A stretch of DNA of 64,000 bases, taken from Pseudomonadota bacterium. Lineage in GTDB: Bacteria; Pseudomonadota; Alphaproteobacteria; UBA1280; RI-95. The translations under genes were made by a program, and so were the position numbers. A model generated the notes under the pieces. It ran no database searches and had not been told where the DNA came from. It saw only the letters and a list, made by a program, of their open reading frames with translations. Positions 36,193-44,254 of this stretch are shown here, piece after piece. Positions within the stretch are counted from its first letter, which is position 1, and the number at the start of each line of letters is the position of its first letter. Where the stretch lies: positions 453,984 through 517,983 of the forward strand of contig WGLU01000001.1 of assembly GCA_016125375.1 (NCBI GenBank), written 5' to 3'.

Positions 36193-37596
36193 TTACGCGT
36201 TAAGCGCCCGTTTGTCGCTATCGAGCACGCTCTCGTGCATCATTTCGCTCAACGTCGGGTGCGGGAAGCACGCCTCGGCCAGCGATTCTTCCGTCGCTTC
36301 AAGATGACGGGCAACAAGGAAGGTGCTGATCATCTCGGTCGCTTCTGCGCCAATAATATGCGCGCCCAGCAGCTCGCCGGTTTTGGCATCAAATACGGTT
36401 TTCACCATGCCGTCGGGCTCGCCAATCGCCAGCGCCTTGCCGTTGGCCTGATAGTCATACCGGCCCACTTTTACTGTGTGGCCTTTTTCAATGGCTGCCT
36501 TCTCGGTCAGGCCCACGCTTGCAACCTGCGGCATGCAATAGGTACAGCCGGGCACGTTGCCGTAATCCATTGCATGGGGGTTCTTACCGGCAATCGCCTC
36601 GGCGCAGATAACGCCCTCGTGGGAGGCCACGTGCGCCAGCCACGGTGCGCCCACAACGTCGCCAATTGCCCAGATGCCCGGTACGCCCGTCCGATACAGG
36701 CCGTCCACCTTGATGGCGCCGCGTTCAACCGCCACGCCAATAGACTCCAGCCCCAGATTTTCCACGTTGCCTGTAACGCCAATGGCCAGCAGTACGCGCT
36801 CTACCGTCTGTTCGACTTGCTTGCCATCAACTTCCAGCGTGACGGTCACATCGTTCTTGCCATGTTTGAGGCCAAGAACTTTGGCTTGGGTTTTAATGTC
36901 CAGCCCGCGCTTGGCGAGTGTTTTTTCCAAACGTTTGGAGATTTCCTCATCTTCCACAGGCAGGATGCGGTTCTGTGCTTCGACCACCGTTACTTTGGTG
37001 CCGAACTCTGCATAGAAGGTGGCGAACTCGATACCAATCGCGCCTGCACCGATCACCAGCATGGACTTGGGGAAAGTTTTAGGCGTCATGGCCTCTCTAT
37101 ACGTCCAGACCAGCTTGCCGTCAGCCTCCAGCACGCCGGGGATCTCACGCGCGCGGGCACCGGTGGCCACCACAAAGTTCTTGGCGCTTACGGTCGCCAC
37201 ATCCTTACCGTCTTTGGTTACTTTAATGCTGTCGCGGCCGGTAAAGGTGGCGTGCCCTTCAATCACCTCAATCTTGTTCTTTTTCATCAAAAAGCCCACG
37301 CCTTTGGAGAGCTTGCCGGCAACGTCACGGGAGCGGCCGATAATTTTTTCCGGGTCTACACTCACCTTTTCGGCCTTCAGGCCAAAAGCCTCGGCGCCAC
37401 CGGTCATGGCGTGGTGCAGCTCGCTTGCTTTCAGCAGTGCTTTGGTCGGGATACAACCCCAGTTGAGGCAAATGCCGCCCAGATGCTCGCGCTCGACCAC
37501 AGCAACCTTTTGCCCCAATTGAGCCGCACGGATGGCGCATACATAACCGCCGGGACCGCCGCCAATCACAACAACATCAAAGGATTTATCTGCCAT
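36193..37596 (-). CDS. lpdA: Dihydrolipoyl dehydrogenase (E3)
   Basis: 467 residues from MADKSF (37596, with AGAAAGG upstream; the in-frame start at 37707 adds a hydrophobic-Ser-rich stretch not seen in the family). FAD flavoprotein that reoxidises dihydrolipoyl groups in pyruvate and related dehydrogenase complexes. Seen: VVVIGGGPGGYVCAIRAAQLG (FAD), the redox disulfide GGICLNWGCIPTKALL, the NAD motif VIGAGAIGIEFATFYAEFG, WAIGDV near the second FAD motif, and the active-site AHPTL-like FPHPTLSEMMHE with its His. Works with PdhA, PdhB and PdhC encoded 2-6 kb away. Confidence 0.97.
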   Translation of the reverse strand: MADKSFDVVVIGGGPGGYVCAIRAAQLGQKVAVVEREHLGGICLNWGCIPTKALLKASELHHAMTGGAEAFGLKAEKVSVDPEKIIGRSRDVAGKLSKGVGFLMKKNKIEVIEGHATFTGRDSIKVTKDGKDVATVSAKNFVVATGARAREIPGVLEADGKLVWTYREAMTPKTFPKSMLVIGAGAIGIEFATFYAEFGTKVTVVEAQNRILPVEDEEISKRLEKTLAKRGLDIKTQAKVLGLKHGKNDVTVTLEVDGKQVEQTVERVLLAIGVTGNVENLGLESIGVAVERGAIKVDGLYRTGVPGIWAIGDVVGAPWLAHVASHEGVICAEAIAGKNPHAMDYGNVPGCTYCMPQVASVGLTEKAAIEKGHTVKVGRYDYQANGKALAIGEPDGMVKTVFDAKTGELLGAHIIGAEATEMISTFLVARHLEATEESLAEACFPHPTLSEMMHESVLDSDKRALNA

Positions 37597-37765
37597 GGTC
37601 TGCACCTTTCTTTGGGATTGAGCTATTAAATGCGCCAGCAGTATAGCAGCAAAACGCAAAAAGCAGGAGGCGCAAAAGCTTGACGAATTCATAAAACAGG
37701 CATACACAAGCTCTGCTTTGTTATCTCTTAGCTTTTTTTCTCATTCTGGAGTTGGAGTACCGCCT

Positions 37766-38125
37766 ATGCGAACGTTTGCAGGCGTTTTCTGGGTGCTGGT
37801 GATGGCTGGCGCCCCCTACGGACTTTCCCTTTACGACCCCGAGCTTAAAGGCTTGGCCGCCGTTCTGGCCTGGTGGCTGAGCTGCGGTGTGGGCCAGATG
37901 GCCGCCTACCGCATCGCCACTCTGATGGGGCGCACCTCGCCCGATAACATGCAGATGGCGGGCCTTACCGGCGTGCTGGTCGGCATGGTGGTTTTCCCGG
38001 CGGCGATTTACTACCCGCTGGTGCTGATGATCACCATCCCCCTCACCCTGCTGGCGCTGAGCATGAGCGCAAGCCTGAAATTTGCACCGGGCGTGATGCG
38101 GACCTGGTCGCGCGACAAGCGCTGA
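37766..38125 (+). CDS. Small membrane protein of unknown function
   Basis: 119 residues from the ATG at 37766 (purine-rich GGAGTTGGAG upstream; the frame is open from 37718). Three or four membrane segments (about 2-20, 25-45, 62-84, 85-100) with a basic C-terminus (MRTWSRDKR). No family recognised. It has its own terminator and stands alone between lpdA and the LOG gene. Confidence 0.65.
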   Translation: MRTFAGVFWVLVMAGAPYGLSLYDPELKGLAAVLAWWLSCGVGQMAAYRIATLMGRTSPDNMQMAGLTGVLVGMVVFPAAIYYPLVLMITIPLTLLALSMSASLKFAPGVMRTWSRDKR

Positions 38126-38133
38126 TACAAGCG

Positions 38134-38165
38134 AAAAAGCCGAAGGATTCCCTTCGGCTTTTTTA
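38134..38165 (+). terminator. Bidirectional intrinsic terminator between the membrane protein and the LOG gene
   Basis: Stem AAGCCGAAGG/CCTTCGGCTT with loop ATTC, flanked by A- and T-runs so that it serves both convergent genes. Confidence 0.9.
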
Positions 38166-38180
38166 TTTATTCACAACATA

Positions 38181-38735
38181 TTATGCGGCTTTTTTAATAC
38201 CCTGCATGAGGTCAAGAACGTCCTTAACCGTCTGCGCAATAATCAGGTGGTCACGCACGGCATTCTCGCCTGCCAGTTCGTGTGCCATTACTGTGTCCAT
38301 AAAGCCGAGTAGCTGGTCGTAATAACCATTCACGTTCAACAGACCGATAGGCTTTACATTCAGACCCAGCGAACGCCATGTCCATACTTCAAACAGTTCG
38401 TCCATCGTGCCCAGACCACCGGGAATTGTCAGGAAGCCATCACTGTAATCGTTCATCATTTCCTTACGGATAGCCAGACTGTCGACGATATGCTGTTCGG
38501 TCAGGTCCTTGCGGTTACCTTCCTTACCCATCAGAAACTCTGGGATAATCCCGACCACTTCACCGCCAGCTGCCAGTGCGGCATCAGCCACCGTGCCCAT
38601 CAGGCCCCAGTTGCCGCCACCATAAACCAGACCGATGTTACGAGCGGCCAGTTCCCGGCCAAGTTCTTTGGCCAGTTCTACAAACTCGGGGCGATTGGAC
38701 GTACGGGCCCCGCAAAAAACACATATACGCTTCAT
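38181..38735 (-). CDS. LOG-family nucleotide 5'-monophosphate phosphoribohydrolase
   Basis: 184 residues. Rossmann-like lysine-decarboxylase-type fold. Seen: ICVFCGARTSN at the N-terminus, GLVYGGGNWGLMGTVADAAL, and the catalytic-site motif FLTIPGGLGTMDELFEVWTW (PGGxGTxxE). Family members release ribose 5-phosphate from nucleotides or cytokinin ribotides; in bacteria they often act on purine or pyrimidine nucleotides. The reaction is inferred from the family. Stand-alone gene. Confidence 0.93.
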   Translation of the reverse strand: MKRICVFCGARTSNRPEFVELAKELGRELAARNIGLVYGGGNWGLMGTVADAALAAGGEVVGIIPEFLMGKEGNRKDLTEQHIVDSLAIRKEMMNDYSDGFLTIPGGLGTMDELFEVWTWRSLGLNVKPIGLLNVNGYYDQLLGFMDTVMAHELAGENAVRDHLIIAQTVKDVLDLMQGIKKAA

Positions 38736-38793
38736 GTGTTATCCTTTCTCTATTTTGGTCAGCCAAGATACGCCGTGACGCGCAAAACCACCA

Positions 38794-38827
38794 CAAAAAA
38801 AACGAGTCCCCACTCACGTGGGGACTC
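38794..38827 (-). terminator. Intrinsic terminator of the 68-residue basic protein gene
   Basis: Stem GAGTCCCCAC/GTGGGGACTC with a 4-base loop; on the minus strand it is followed by eight T residues. It lies 7 bases past the stop at 38834 and supports that small gene. Confidence 0.88.
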
Positions 38828-38833
38828 TTACGC

Positions 38834-39040
38834 TTACTTGCGGCGGGCCTTGCTGTTGCGGTCGCCGTCGTACCACTTGTAATCGTGGATGTTCCAGCTG
38901 CAGTAGGTCTTGCGGTAGCTCATGCCATCTGCGAGCTCGTCGCTCTTGCGGACCTTCTTGTTGGCTTGGCGCTTCCAGTACTTGGCGGCGCGGGGGCCGT
39001 TGTTGTCGGTCCAGAACGGTGCACGGGTGGAACGGGCCAT
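38834..39040 (-). CDS. Small basic protein of unknown function
   Basis: 68 residues, about a quarter Arg and Lys, with several Trp and Tyr (YCSWNIHDYKWYDGD). No membrane segment or recognised motif. GGAG precedes the ATG at good spacing and a strong terminator follows, so it is probably a genuine short transcription unit. It could be a nucleic-acid-binding or ribosome-associated protein; that is only a guess from charge. Confidence 0.6.
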   Translation of the reverse strand: MARSTRAPFWTDNNGPRAAKYWKRQANKKVRKSDELADGMSYRKTYCSWNIHDYKWYDGDRNSKARRK

Positions 39041-39206
39041 GGGGGTTTCTCCGTCTTGTGCGGAGAGAGCGTGGGCTCTCCCTAACTACAAGAACGGCAG
39101 GCGAACGGTGTATGCCACCATATCGGCTCCTTGAGAGATGCTCGGTGAAACGGGAAAAAGAAAGGTTATACCAGCAAACTAACGCGCTCATACGGCGCGG
39201 TCAACG

Positions 39207-39581
39207 CTATTTCTTGTCTGCGGTATTGGTTTTGAGGCCGTAGCACACGTAGGCGGTCGGCTTAAAGCCCTCGGTGTAGAGGTCCACGCAGCGGTAGAGG
39301 TTATCCCCACGCTGGACGAATACAAACAAGGCAGGCTGGCCGGCAATAAACAAGGCACTGGTACCCACAACCACGCCACCGTCTTTCAGATAGCTGCCGA
39401 TGGTGCCCTTCAGATCGGGTGCCCACTGGCCCACATCATCGCCGGGCATCGGCTCTGCGGGCTCTTCCTCTTCTTCCTGCATCTGGGCGGTCAGGCTTTT
39501 GGCCTTCATACCGTTAATGGTCAGTGCGTGCGCATCTGCAACGCCCCAAAAGCCCAACAGTCCGGTCAACAGCAGCGACAT
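39207..39581 (-). CDS. Small secreted protein downstream of pdhC
   Basis: 124 residues with a signal peptide (MSLLLTGLLGFWGVADAHA) followed by an acidic EEEEE segment and a short globular part. Two Cys (YRCVDLY; YVCYG) could form a disulfide in the periplasm. It starts 4 bases after the pdhC stop on the same strand, so it is probably translated from the pdh transcript. No family recognised, and why an envelope protein should ride with pdhC is unclear. Confidence 0.7.
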   Translation of the reverse strand: MSLLLTGLLGFWGVADAHALTINGMKAKSLTAQMQEEEEEPAEPMPGDDVGQWAPDLKGTIGSYLKDGGVVVGTSALFIAGQPALFVFVQRGDNLYRCVDLYTEGFKPTAYVCYGLKTNTADKK

Positions 39582-39585
39582 GGCG

Positions 39586-40902
39586 TTAAACCATCATGGT
39601 AATCGGTTGTTCAAGGTAGCCTTTGATGGCTGTCAGCACATCGGCACCCAGAGCACCGTCAATCACACGGTGATCGACAGACAGGGTCAGACTCATCACG
39701 GTTGCGCTAGCAAGCGCACCGCCTTTGACAACGGCACGCTCTTCTGCTGCACCGCAGGCCAGAATGGCCGACTGCGGCGGATTGATAATCGCGTCGAAAT
39801 GCTTGATGCCGTACATGCCCAGGTTGGACACGCTAAAGGTGCCGCCCTGATACTGCTCCGGCTGCAATTTGCCAGCGCGGGCGAGTTTGGCCAATTCCTT
39901 CATCTCGTTCGACAGGACAGGCAGCGGCTTTTGGTCGGCAGCTTTAAGGATGGGAGTAATCAGGCCGCCGTCAATAGCAACAGCCACGGCAATGTCCACC
40001 GAGCCGTACATGTACATGGCGTCGTCATACCAGCTTGCATTCGCATCCGGGAACTTGGCCAGTGCCATGGCCGATGCTTTAACAATAAAGTCGTTCACGG
40101 TCAGCTTGTAGGCGGGTGTGCCGTCGGCAGCTTTGGGTGCCATATCGTTCAACTGGGCGCGTGCCTGCATCAAAGCGTCCATCTGCACATCCACCGTCAG
40201 GTAGAAGTGCGGCACAGTCTGCTTGGACTCCTGCAAGCGGCGGGCAATGGCCTTACGCATGGGGGTGTGGGTCACGGTGCTGTCCGAGCGGGAGGCTTTG
40301 GCTGGCAGGCCAAAACCGCCACCGGCGCCACCGCCGGTGCCGTAGCGTTTGGCGTGTTCCACATCTTCCTTCACAATACGGCCGTTCGGGCCACTGCCAC
40401 GAATGGCGGACAGGGCAATCCCCGCTTCTTCCGCCATACGGCGGGCAAGCGGGCTGGCTTTGACTGAGCCGTCATTACTGCTGGGCAGTGTTACGCTTGC
40501 AGTAGGCGCAGCTTTAGGAGCCGGCGCAGGCGCAGCTTTAACAGCTGGCGCGGGTGCTGCGGCAGCAGGCGCAGCAGACGGTGCGGCGGATGCGGGCTTG
40601 GCTTCTTCCGTCACCGGAGCAGCTGCCTTGCTGGTAGGCTTGTAATCGGCAGGGAGTTTTTCATCCTCAACGGTAATCACGGCAATGGGCGTACCGACGG
40701 GAATATCAGAACCGGGTTTGACAAAGAACTTGGCGAGCGTACCGTCTTCGATGGCTTCAACTTCCATCGTGGCTTTATCGGTTTCCACTTCGGCGATAAT
40801 GTCGCCGGTGTTGACCTTGTCACCCTCTTTCTTCAGCCAGTTGGACAGGCGCCCTTCCGTCATGGTGGGCGAGAGTTGCGGCATCAACACATCAACGGGC
40901 AT
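39586..40902 (-). CDS. pdhC: Pyruvate dehydrogenase E2, dihydrolipoamide acetyltransferase
   Basis: 438 residues. One lipoyl domain (residues ~1-78; lipoylated Lys in ETDKATMEVEAI), an Ala/Pro/Lys-rich swinging linker (~85-135), a peripheral subunit-binding domain (ASPLARRMAEEAGIALSAIRGSGPNGRIVKEDV) and a catalytic acetyltransferase domain with the active-site DHRVIDGALGA near the C-terminus. Transfers acetyl groups from E1 to CoA. Separated from pdhB by a 4-TM gene. Lipoylation would depend on lipA at 31541. Confidence 0.97.
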   Translation of the reverse strand: MPVDVLMPQLSPTMTEGRLSNWLKKEGDKVNTGDIIAEVETDKATMEVEAIEDGTLAKFFVKPGSDIPVGTPIAVITVEDEKLPADYKPTSKAAAPVTEEAKPASAAPSAAPAAAAPAPAVKAAPAPAPKAAPTASVTLPSSNDGSVKASPLARRMAEEAGIALSAIRGSGPNGRIVKEDVEHAKRYGTGGGAGGGFGLPAKASRSDSTVTHTPMRKAIARRLQESKQTVPHFYLTVDVQMDALMQARAQLNDMAPKAADGTPAYKLTVNDFIVKASAMALAKFPDANASWYDDAMYMYGSVDIAVAVAIDGGLITPILKAADQKPLPVLSNEMKELAKLARAGKLQPEQYQGGTFSVSNLGMYGIKHFDAIINPPQSAILACGAAEERAVVKGGALASATVMSLTLSVDHRVIDGALGADVLTAIKGYLEQPITMMV

Positions 40903-40929
40903 TTTTCCATCCTTCTTTACATCAAAAGG

Positions 40930-41349
40930 TTATTTAACTTCTGTCAGGTCTTTACCAAACTTTGCGCTTTTGTGGTAGGCCCATACAAAGGCCAAGCCCA
41001 GAGCGCTGATAAGGCCAAACATGGCCCCGAAAACATACACCATAGGCGCATATCCATTGGCTTGCAGATCCGGATCAATGTGCATCAGGCTAAAGCCGAT
41101 ATTGAACAGTACAAAGGCAAAAACAAATGCCAATCCCCAATGCCAGCGGTATTGCCAGAACAGAGTCAGGATCAACAGAATCATTGCTGGTACAGTCAGG
41201 ATTTTGAGGTACACGACAGCAGGCACGCCAGCTTGCAGAAAAACAACCATCGCGGCCAGCGCGGGCAACAGCAGCGTCACGTAACCGCAGATGGCGGCGT
41301 TACGCAGCAGACGTGCAGGTGGCAGGTCGAACATGCGGCGCATGGACAT
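40930..41349 (-). CDS. Four-helix membrane protein between pdhB and pdhC
   Basis: 139 residues with four membrane segments (about 18-42, 46-65, 69-90, 102-125). Its ATG overlaps the pdhB stop (TAATG), and pdhC follows 27 bases after its stop, so it is embedded in the pdh operon. No family recognised. It is unlikely to be a complex subunit because PDH is soluble; a link to metabolite transport or membrane tethering is only a guess. Confidence 0.72.
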   Translation of the reverse strand: MSMRRMFDLPPARLLRNAAICGYVTLLLPALAAMVVFLQAGVPAVVYLKILTVPAMILLILTLFWQYRWHWGLAFVFAFVLFNIGFSLMHIDPDLQANGYAPMVYVFGAMFGLISALGLAFVWAYHKSAKFGKDLTEVK

Positions 41350-42332
41350 TATCCCTTGTAACAGACCTGACGGGCAGCAGCGGCAATCTTATCAGCCTGC
41401 GGCAGGCATTTTGCTTCCAGATTCGCAGCGTAAGGCAGCGGCACATCCAGTGCAGAAACGCGGGCAATCGGCGCGTCCAGATCGTCAAAGGCTTCTTCCA
41501 GAATCGTCGCGGCAATCTCAGCTGCCACACCGTACTGCGGCCATGTTTCGGCAGCAACAACCACGCGGTTGGTTTTGCGCACGCTGGCGAGCACTGTCTC
41601 TTTATCCCACGGGCGCAGGGTCCGCAGGTCGATGACCTCGGCGCTGATGCCTTCGGCCTTTAGGATATCCTCTGCCGCGCGCAGGGCTTTCTGGGCGGTA
41701 ATGCTGTAGCTGATGATGGTCACGTCGTCACCCGGACGCAGAATGGCAGCCTTGCCAATCGGCACCACGTGGTCACCTTCCGGCACTTCACCGCTCACGC
41801 CGTAAAGAATCTCGTTCTCCAGCACCACAACGGGGCCGTTATCGCGGATGGCAGCCTTGATGAGGCCCTTTGCATCTGCCGGTGTGGACGGTGCCACAAC
41901 CTTAAGGCCCGGGATGTGGGCATACCAGCTCGAGTAGTCCTGACTATGCTGGGCGGCCACACGTGCGGCAGCACCATTGGGACCACGGAAAACAATGGGA
42001 CAGGTCACCACACCGCCGGACATGTAAGAGGTCTTGGCCGCCGAGTTGATGATGTGGTCACAGGCCTGCATGGCAAAGTTCCAGGTCATAAACTCTACAA
42101 TCGGACGTAGCCCCGTCATGGCCGCACCGGTGGCGATACCGGCAAAACCCATTTCGGAAATGGGTGTGTCAATCACACGCTTGGCGCCAAACTCGTCGAG
42201 CATACCTTGGGAGCATTTGTACGCGCCTTGATATTCAGCTACTTCCTCGCCCATCAGGAACACGTTTTTATCGCGGCGCATTTCTTCGGACATGCCGTCG
42301 CGCAGGGCTTCGCGGTAGGTTTGCATTACCAT
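41349..42332 (-). CDS. pdhB: Pyruvate dehydrogenase E1 component, beta subunit
   Basis: 327 residues. Carries part of the thiamine-diphosphate site of E1 together with PdhA. Seen: [79 protein letters not shown] block (here [11 protein letters not shown]) and DLRTLRPWD. There is no N-terminal lipoyl domain, unlike the PdhB of many other alphaproteobacteria. It lies 12 bases after pdhA and overlaps the downstream 4-TM gene by one base. Confidence 0.97.
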   Translation of the reverse strand: MVMQTYREALRDGMSEEMRRDKNVFLMGEEVAEYQGAYKCSQGMLDEFGAKRVIDTPISEMGFAGIATGAAMTGLRPIVEFMTWNFAMQACDHIINSAAKTSYMSGGVVTCPIVFRGPNGAAARVAAQHSQDYSSWYAHIPGLKVVAPSTPADAKGLIKAAIRDNGPVVVLENEILYGVSGEVPEGDHVVPIGKAAILRPGDDVTIISYSITAQKALRAAEDILKAEGISAEVIDLRTLRPWDKETVLASVRKTNRVVVAAETWPQYGVAAEIAATILEEAFDDLDAPIARVSALDVPLPYAANLEAKCLPQADKIAAAARQVCYKG

Positions 42333-42344
42333 GTGTGTCGCTCC

Positions 42345-43361
42345 TTATTCGGGCATAATATCGGTGTAGAGTTCAGCATCGCCGGGCTGGGGTGAGGCCT
42401 CGGCAAACGACGCAGCGTCGCCGACGACTTTTTTCACCTTACGGTCAATTTCTTTAAAAGCATCCTCGCCCACGCCGTACATGCTGTCCAGGTACGAGGC
42501 CATGCGGGTAATGGGATCGCGAGTTTCACGCATATTCTCCACCTCTTCCTTGCTGCGGTATTTTGCAGGGTCGGACATGGAGTGGCCACGGTAGCGGTAG
42601 GTTTCCATTTCCAGCAGCATGGGGCCTTTACCCATGCGGGCATAATCTGCAGCATCGGCAATAGCGTCACGCACGGCCATGTAGTCCATCCCGTCGATCA
42701 GCTTGCCCGGGATGCCAAAGCTCTCGCCACGTTTCCACAGCTCGGCGTTACCCGATGCACGCTGCACCGATGTACCCATGCCGTACTTGTTATTTTCTAC
42801 GATGTAGATAATCGGCAAGTTCCAGAGTCGGGCCATGTTAAACGACTCGTACACCTGCCCCTGGTTCATGGCACCGTCGCCGATATAGGTCATACAAACC
42901 TTGCCGTCGCCGCGGTATTTACTGGCAAAGGCCAAGCCCGTACCCAGCGATACCTGCGCGCCCACAATCCCGTGGCCGCCAAAGAACGCGGCTTCGGGGT
43001 CGAACATGTGCATGGAGCCGCCTTTGCCCTTGGAGATACCACCTTCACGGCCGGTCAGCTCGGCCATGACGGCCTTGGGTTCGATGCCGCAGGCAATCGC
43101 GTGGGCGTGGCAGCGGTAGCTGGTGATGGTGTAGTCGTCAGGATTGGTGGCAGCGCGCGCACCCGTGACCACAGCCTCCTGCCCGATGTACAGGTGGCAG
43201 AAGCCGCCGATAAGGCCCAGACCATACATTTGCGCGGCTTTTTCTTCAAAGCGGCGCAGCAGGAGCATCTGCTCGTAATCCTTCAGGAGCTGCTCTTTTT
43301 CGGACGGGTCGTTGGTTTTAACGACGTTGAGCTTGGTTTTTGAGGTGGATTTGGCGGCCAC
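42345..43361 (-). CDS. pdhA: Pyruvate dehydrogenase E1 component, alpha subunit
   Basis: 338 residues. Thiamine-diphosphate-dependent decarboxylation of pyruvate. Seen: RRFEEKAAQMYGLGLIGGFCHLYIGQEAV, TSYRCHAHAIACG, GGSMHMFD, the TPP-binding run IGDGAMNQGQVYESFN...VENNKYGMGT, and the phosphorylation-loop-like YRYRGHSMSDPAKYRSKEE. First gene of pdhA-pdhB-(4-TM)-pdhC. The 193-base gap to the divergent upp gene holds the promoter region; I could not pick a clear one. Confidence 0.98.
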   Translation of the reverse strand: MAAKSTSKTKLNVVKTNDPSEKEQLLKDYEQMLLLRRFEEKAAQMYGLGLIGGFCHLYIGQEAVVTGARAATNPDDYTITSYRCHAHAIACGIEPKAVMAELTGREGGISKGKGGSMHMFDPEAAFFGGHGIVGAQVSLGTGLAFASKYRGDGKVCMTYIGDGAMNQGQVYESFNMARLWNLPIIYIVENNKYGMGTSVQRASGNAELWKRGESFGIPGKLIDGMDYMAVRDAIADAADYARMGKGPMLLEMETYRYRGHSMSDPAKYRSKEEVENMRETRDPITRMASYLDSMYGVGEDAFKEIDRKVKKVVGDAASFAEASPQPGDAELYTDIMPE

Positions 43362-43554
43362 GGCTGCATCCCTTACGTTGAAAGTCTGCGTTGTCTAAAA
43401 AGCGCCTTTATTAACCGCAAAACCCCAGAGAAAAGCAAGAAAATATGTTTTCGCAACGCAACAAAAAGAGGCGCCGAACAACCGCACTTGCACCGCGGAT
43501 GCGAACACCGTATCCTTTCGGGGCGACTGCTAATATGTAAAAGAAAGATACTTA

Positions 43555-44226
43555 ATGACATCCGCTGCCGCACAAAACCTGCAAAAACAGTTCAAAAACC
43601 TGCATGTGCTGGACCATCCGCTCATCACGCACAAACTGTCGCTGATGCGGATGACGGAGACGTCGTCCCTCTCCTTCCGCGGCCTGCTGAAAGAAATCGC
43701 CCTATTGATGGGCTACGAAATTACCCGCGACCTGCCGCTGGCCCACAAACGCATCACCACCCCTGTTACCGCCACCGACGCCCTGTTCCTTAAGGGTGAC
43801 TCCCCGGTTATTGTGCCGATTCTGCGTGCTGGCTTGGGTATGTCCGAAGGATTGGCCGAGCTGCTGCCGGACGCAGGCATGGGGCACATTGGCGTTTACC
43901 GCGACCACGAAACCCACATGCCGGTGGAATATCTGGTCAAACTGCCGGAAACATCGGGCAATCGCCGCTTTATTGTGGTGGACCCAATGCTGGCGACAGG
44001 CCACTCCGCCGTGCACGCACTCAATGTGCTCAACGCCCGCGGCGTGAGTGATGACCGCATCAGTTTTATGGCACTTGTGGCCGCGCCGGAGGGCATCCGC
44101 GTGTTTGAAGAAGCGCACCCGAACGTGCCGCTGTATGTGGCCGCCGTTGACGAAAAACTGAACGACCATGCTTACATCGTACCGGGCCTCGGCGATGCGG
44201 GCGACCGTCTGTTCGGCACTAATTAA
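43555..44226 (+). CDS. upp: Uracil phosphoribosyltransferase
   Basis: 223 residues. Converts uracil and PRPP to UMP in pyrimidine salvage. Seen: [46 protein letters not shown], the PRPP loop [26 protein letters not shown] and the uracil-site end [25 protein letters not shown] precedes the ATG at 43555. It is followed after 28 bases by the 1400-residue membrane protein gene, with no terminator seen between them. Confidence 0.97.
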   Translation: MTSAAAQNLQKQFKNLHVLDHPLITHKLSLMRMTETSSLSFRGLLKEIALLMGYEITRDLPLAHKRITTPVTATDALFLKGDSPVIVPILRAGLGMSEGLAELLPDAGMGHIGVYRDHETHMPVEYLVKLPETSGNRRFIVVDPMLATGHSAVHALNVLNARGVSDDRISFMALVAAPEGIRVFEEAHPNVPLYVAAVDEKLNDHAYIVPGLGDAGDRLFGTN

Positions 44227-44254
44227 TAACATCATTAAACAGGATACCGACCCC

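Noticed and set aside
43362..43554. RNA gene or riboswitch in the largest gap (pdhA-upp)
   Set aside because: No tRNA-like cloverleaf, conserved riboswitch core or terminator was seen. The stretch is AT-rich and probably just holds two divergent promoters.
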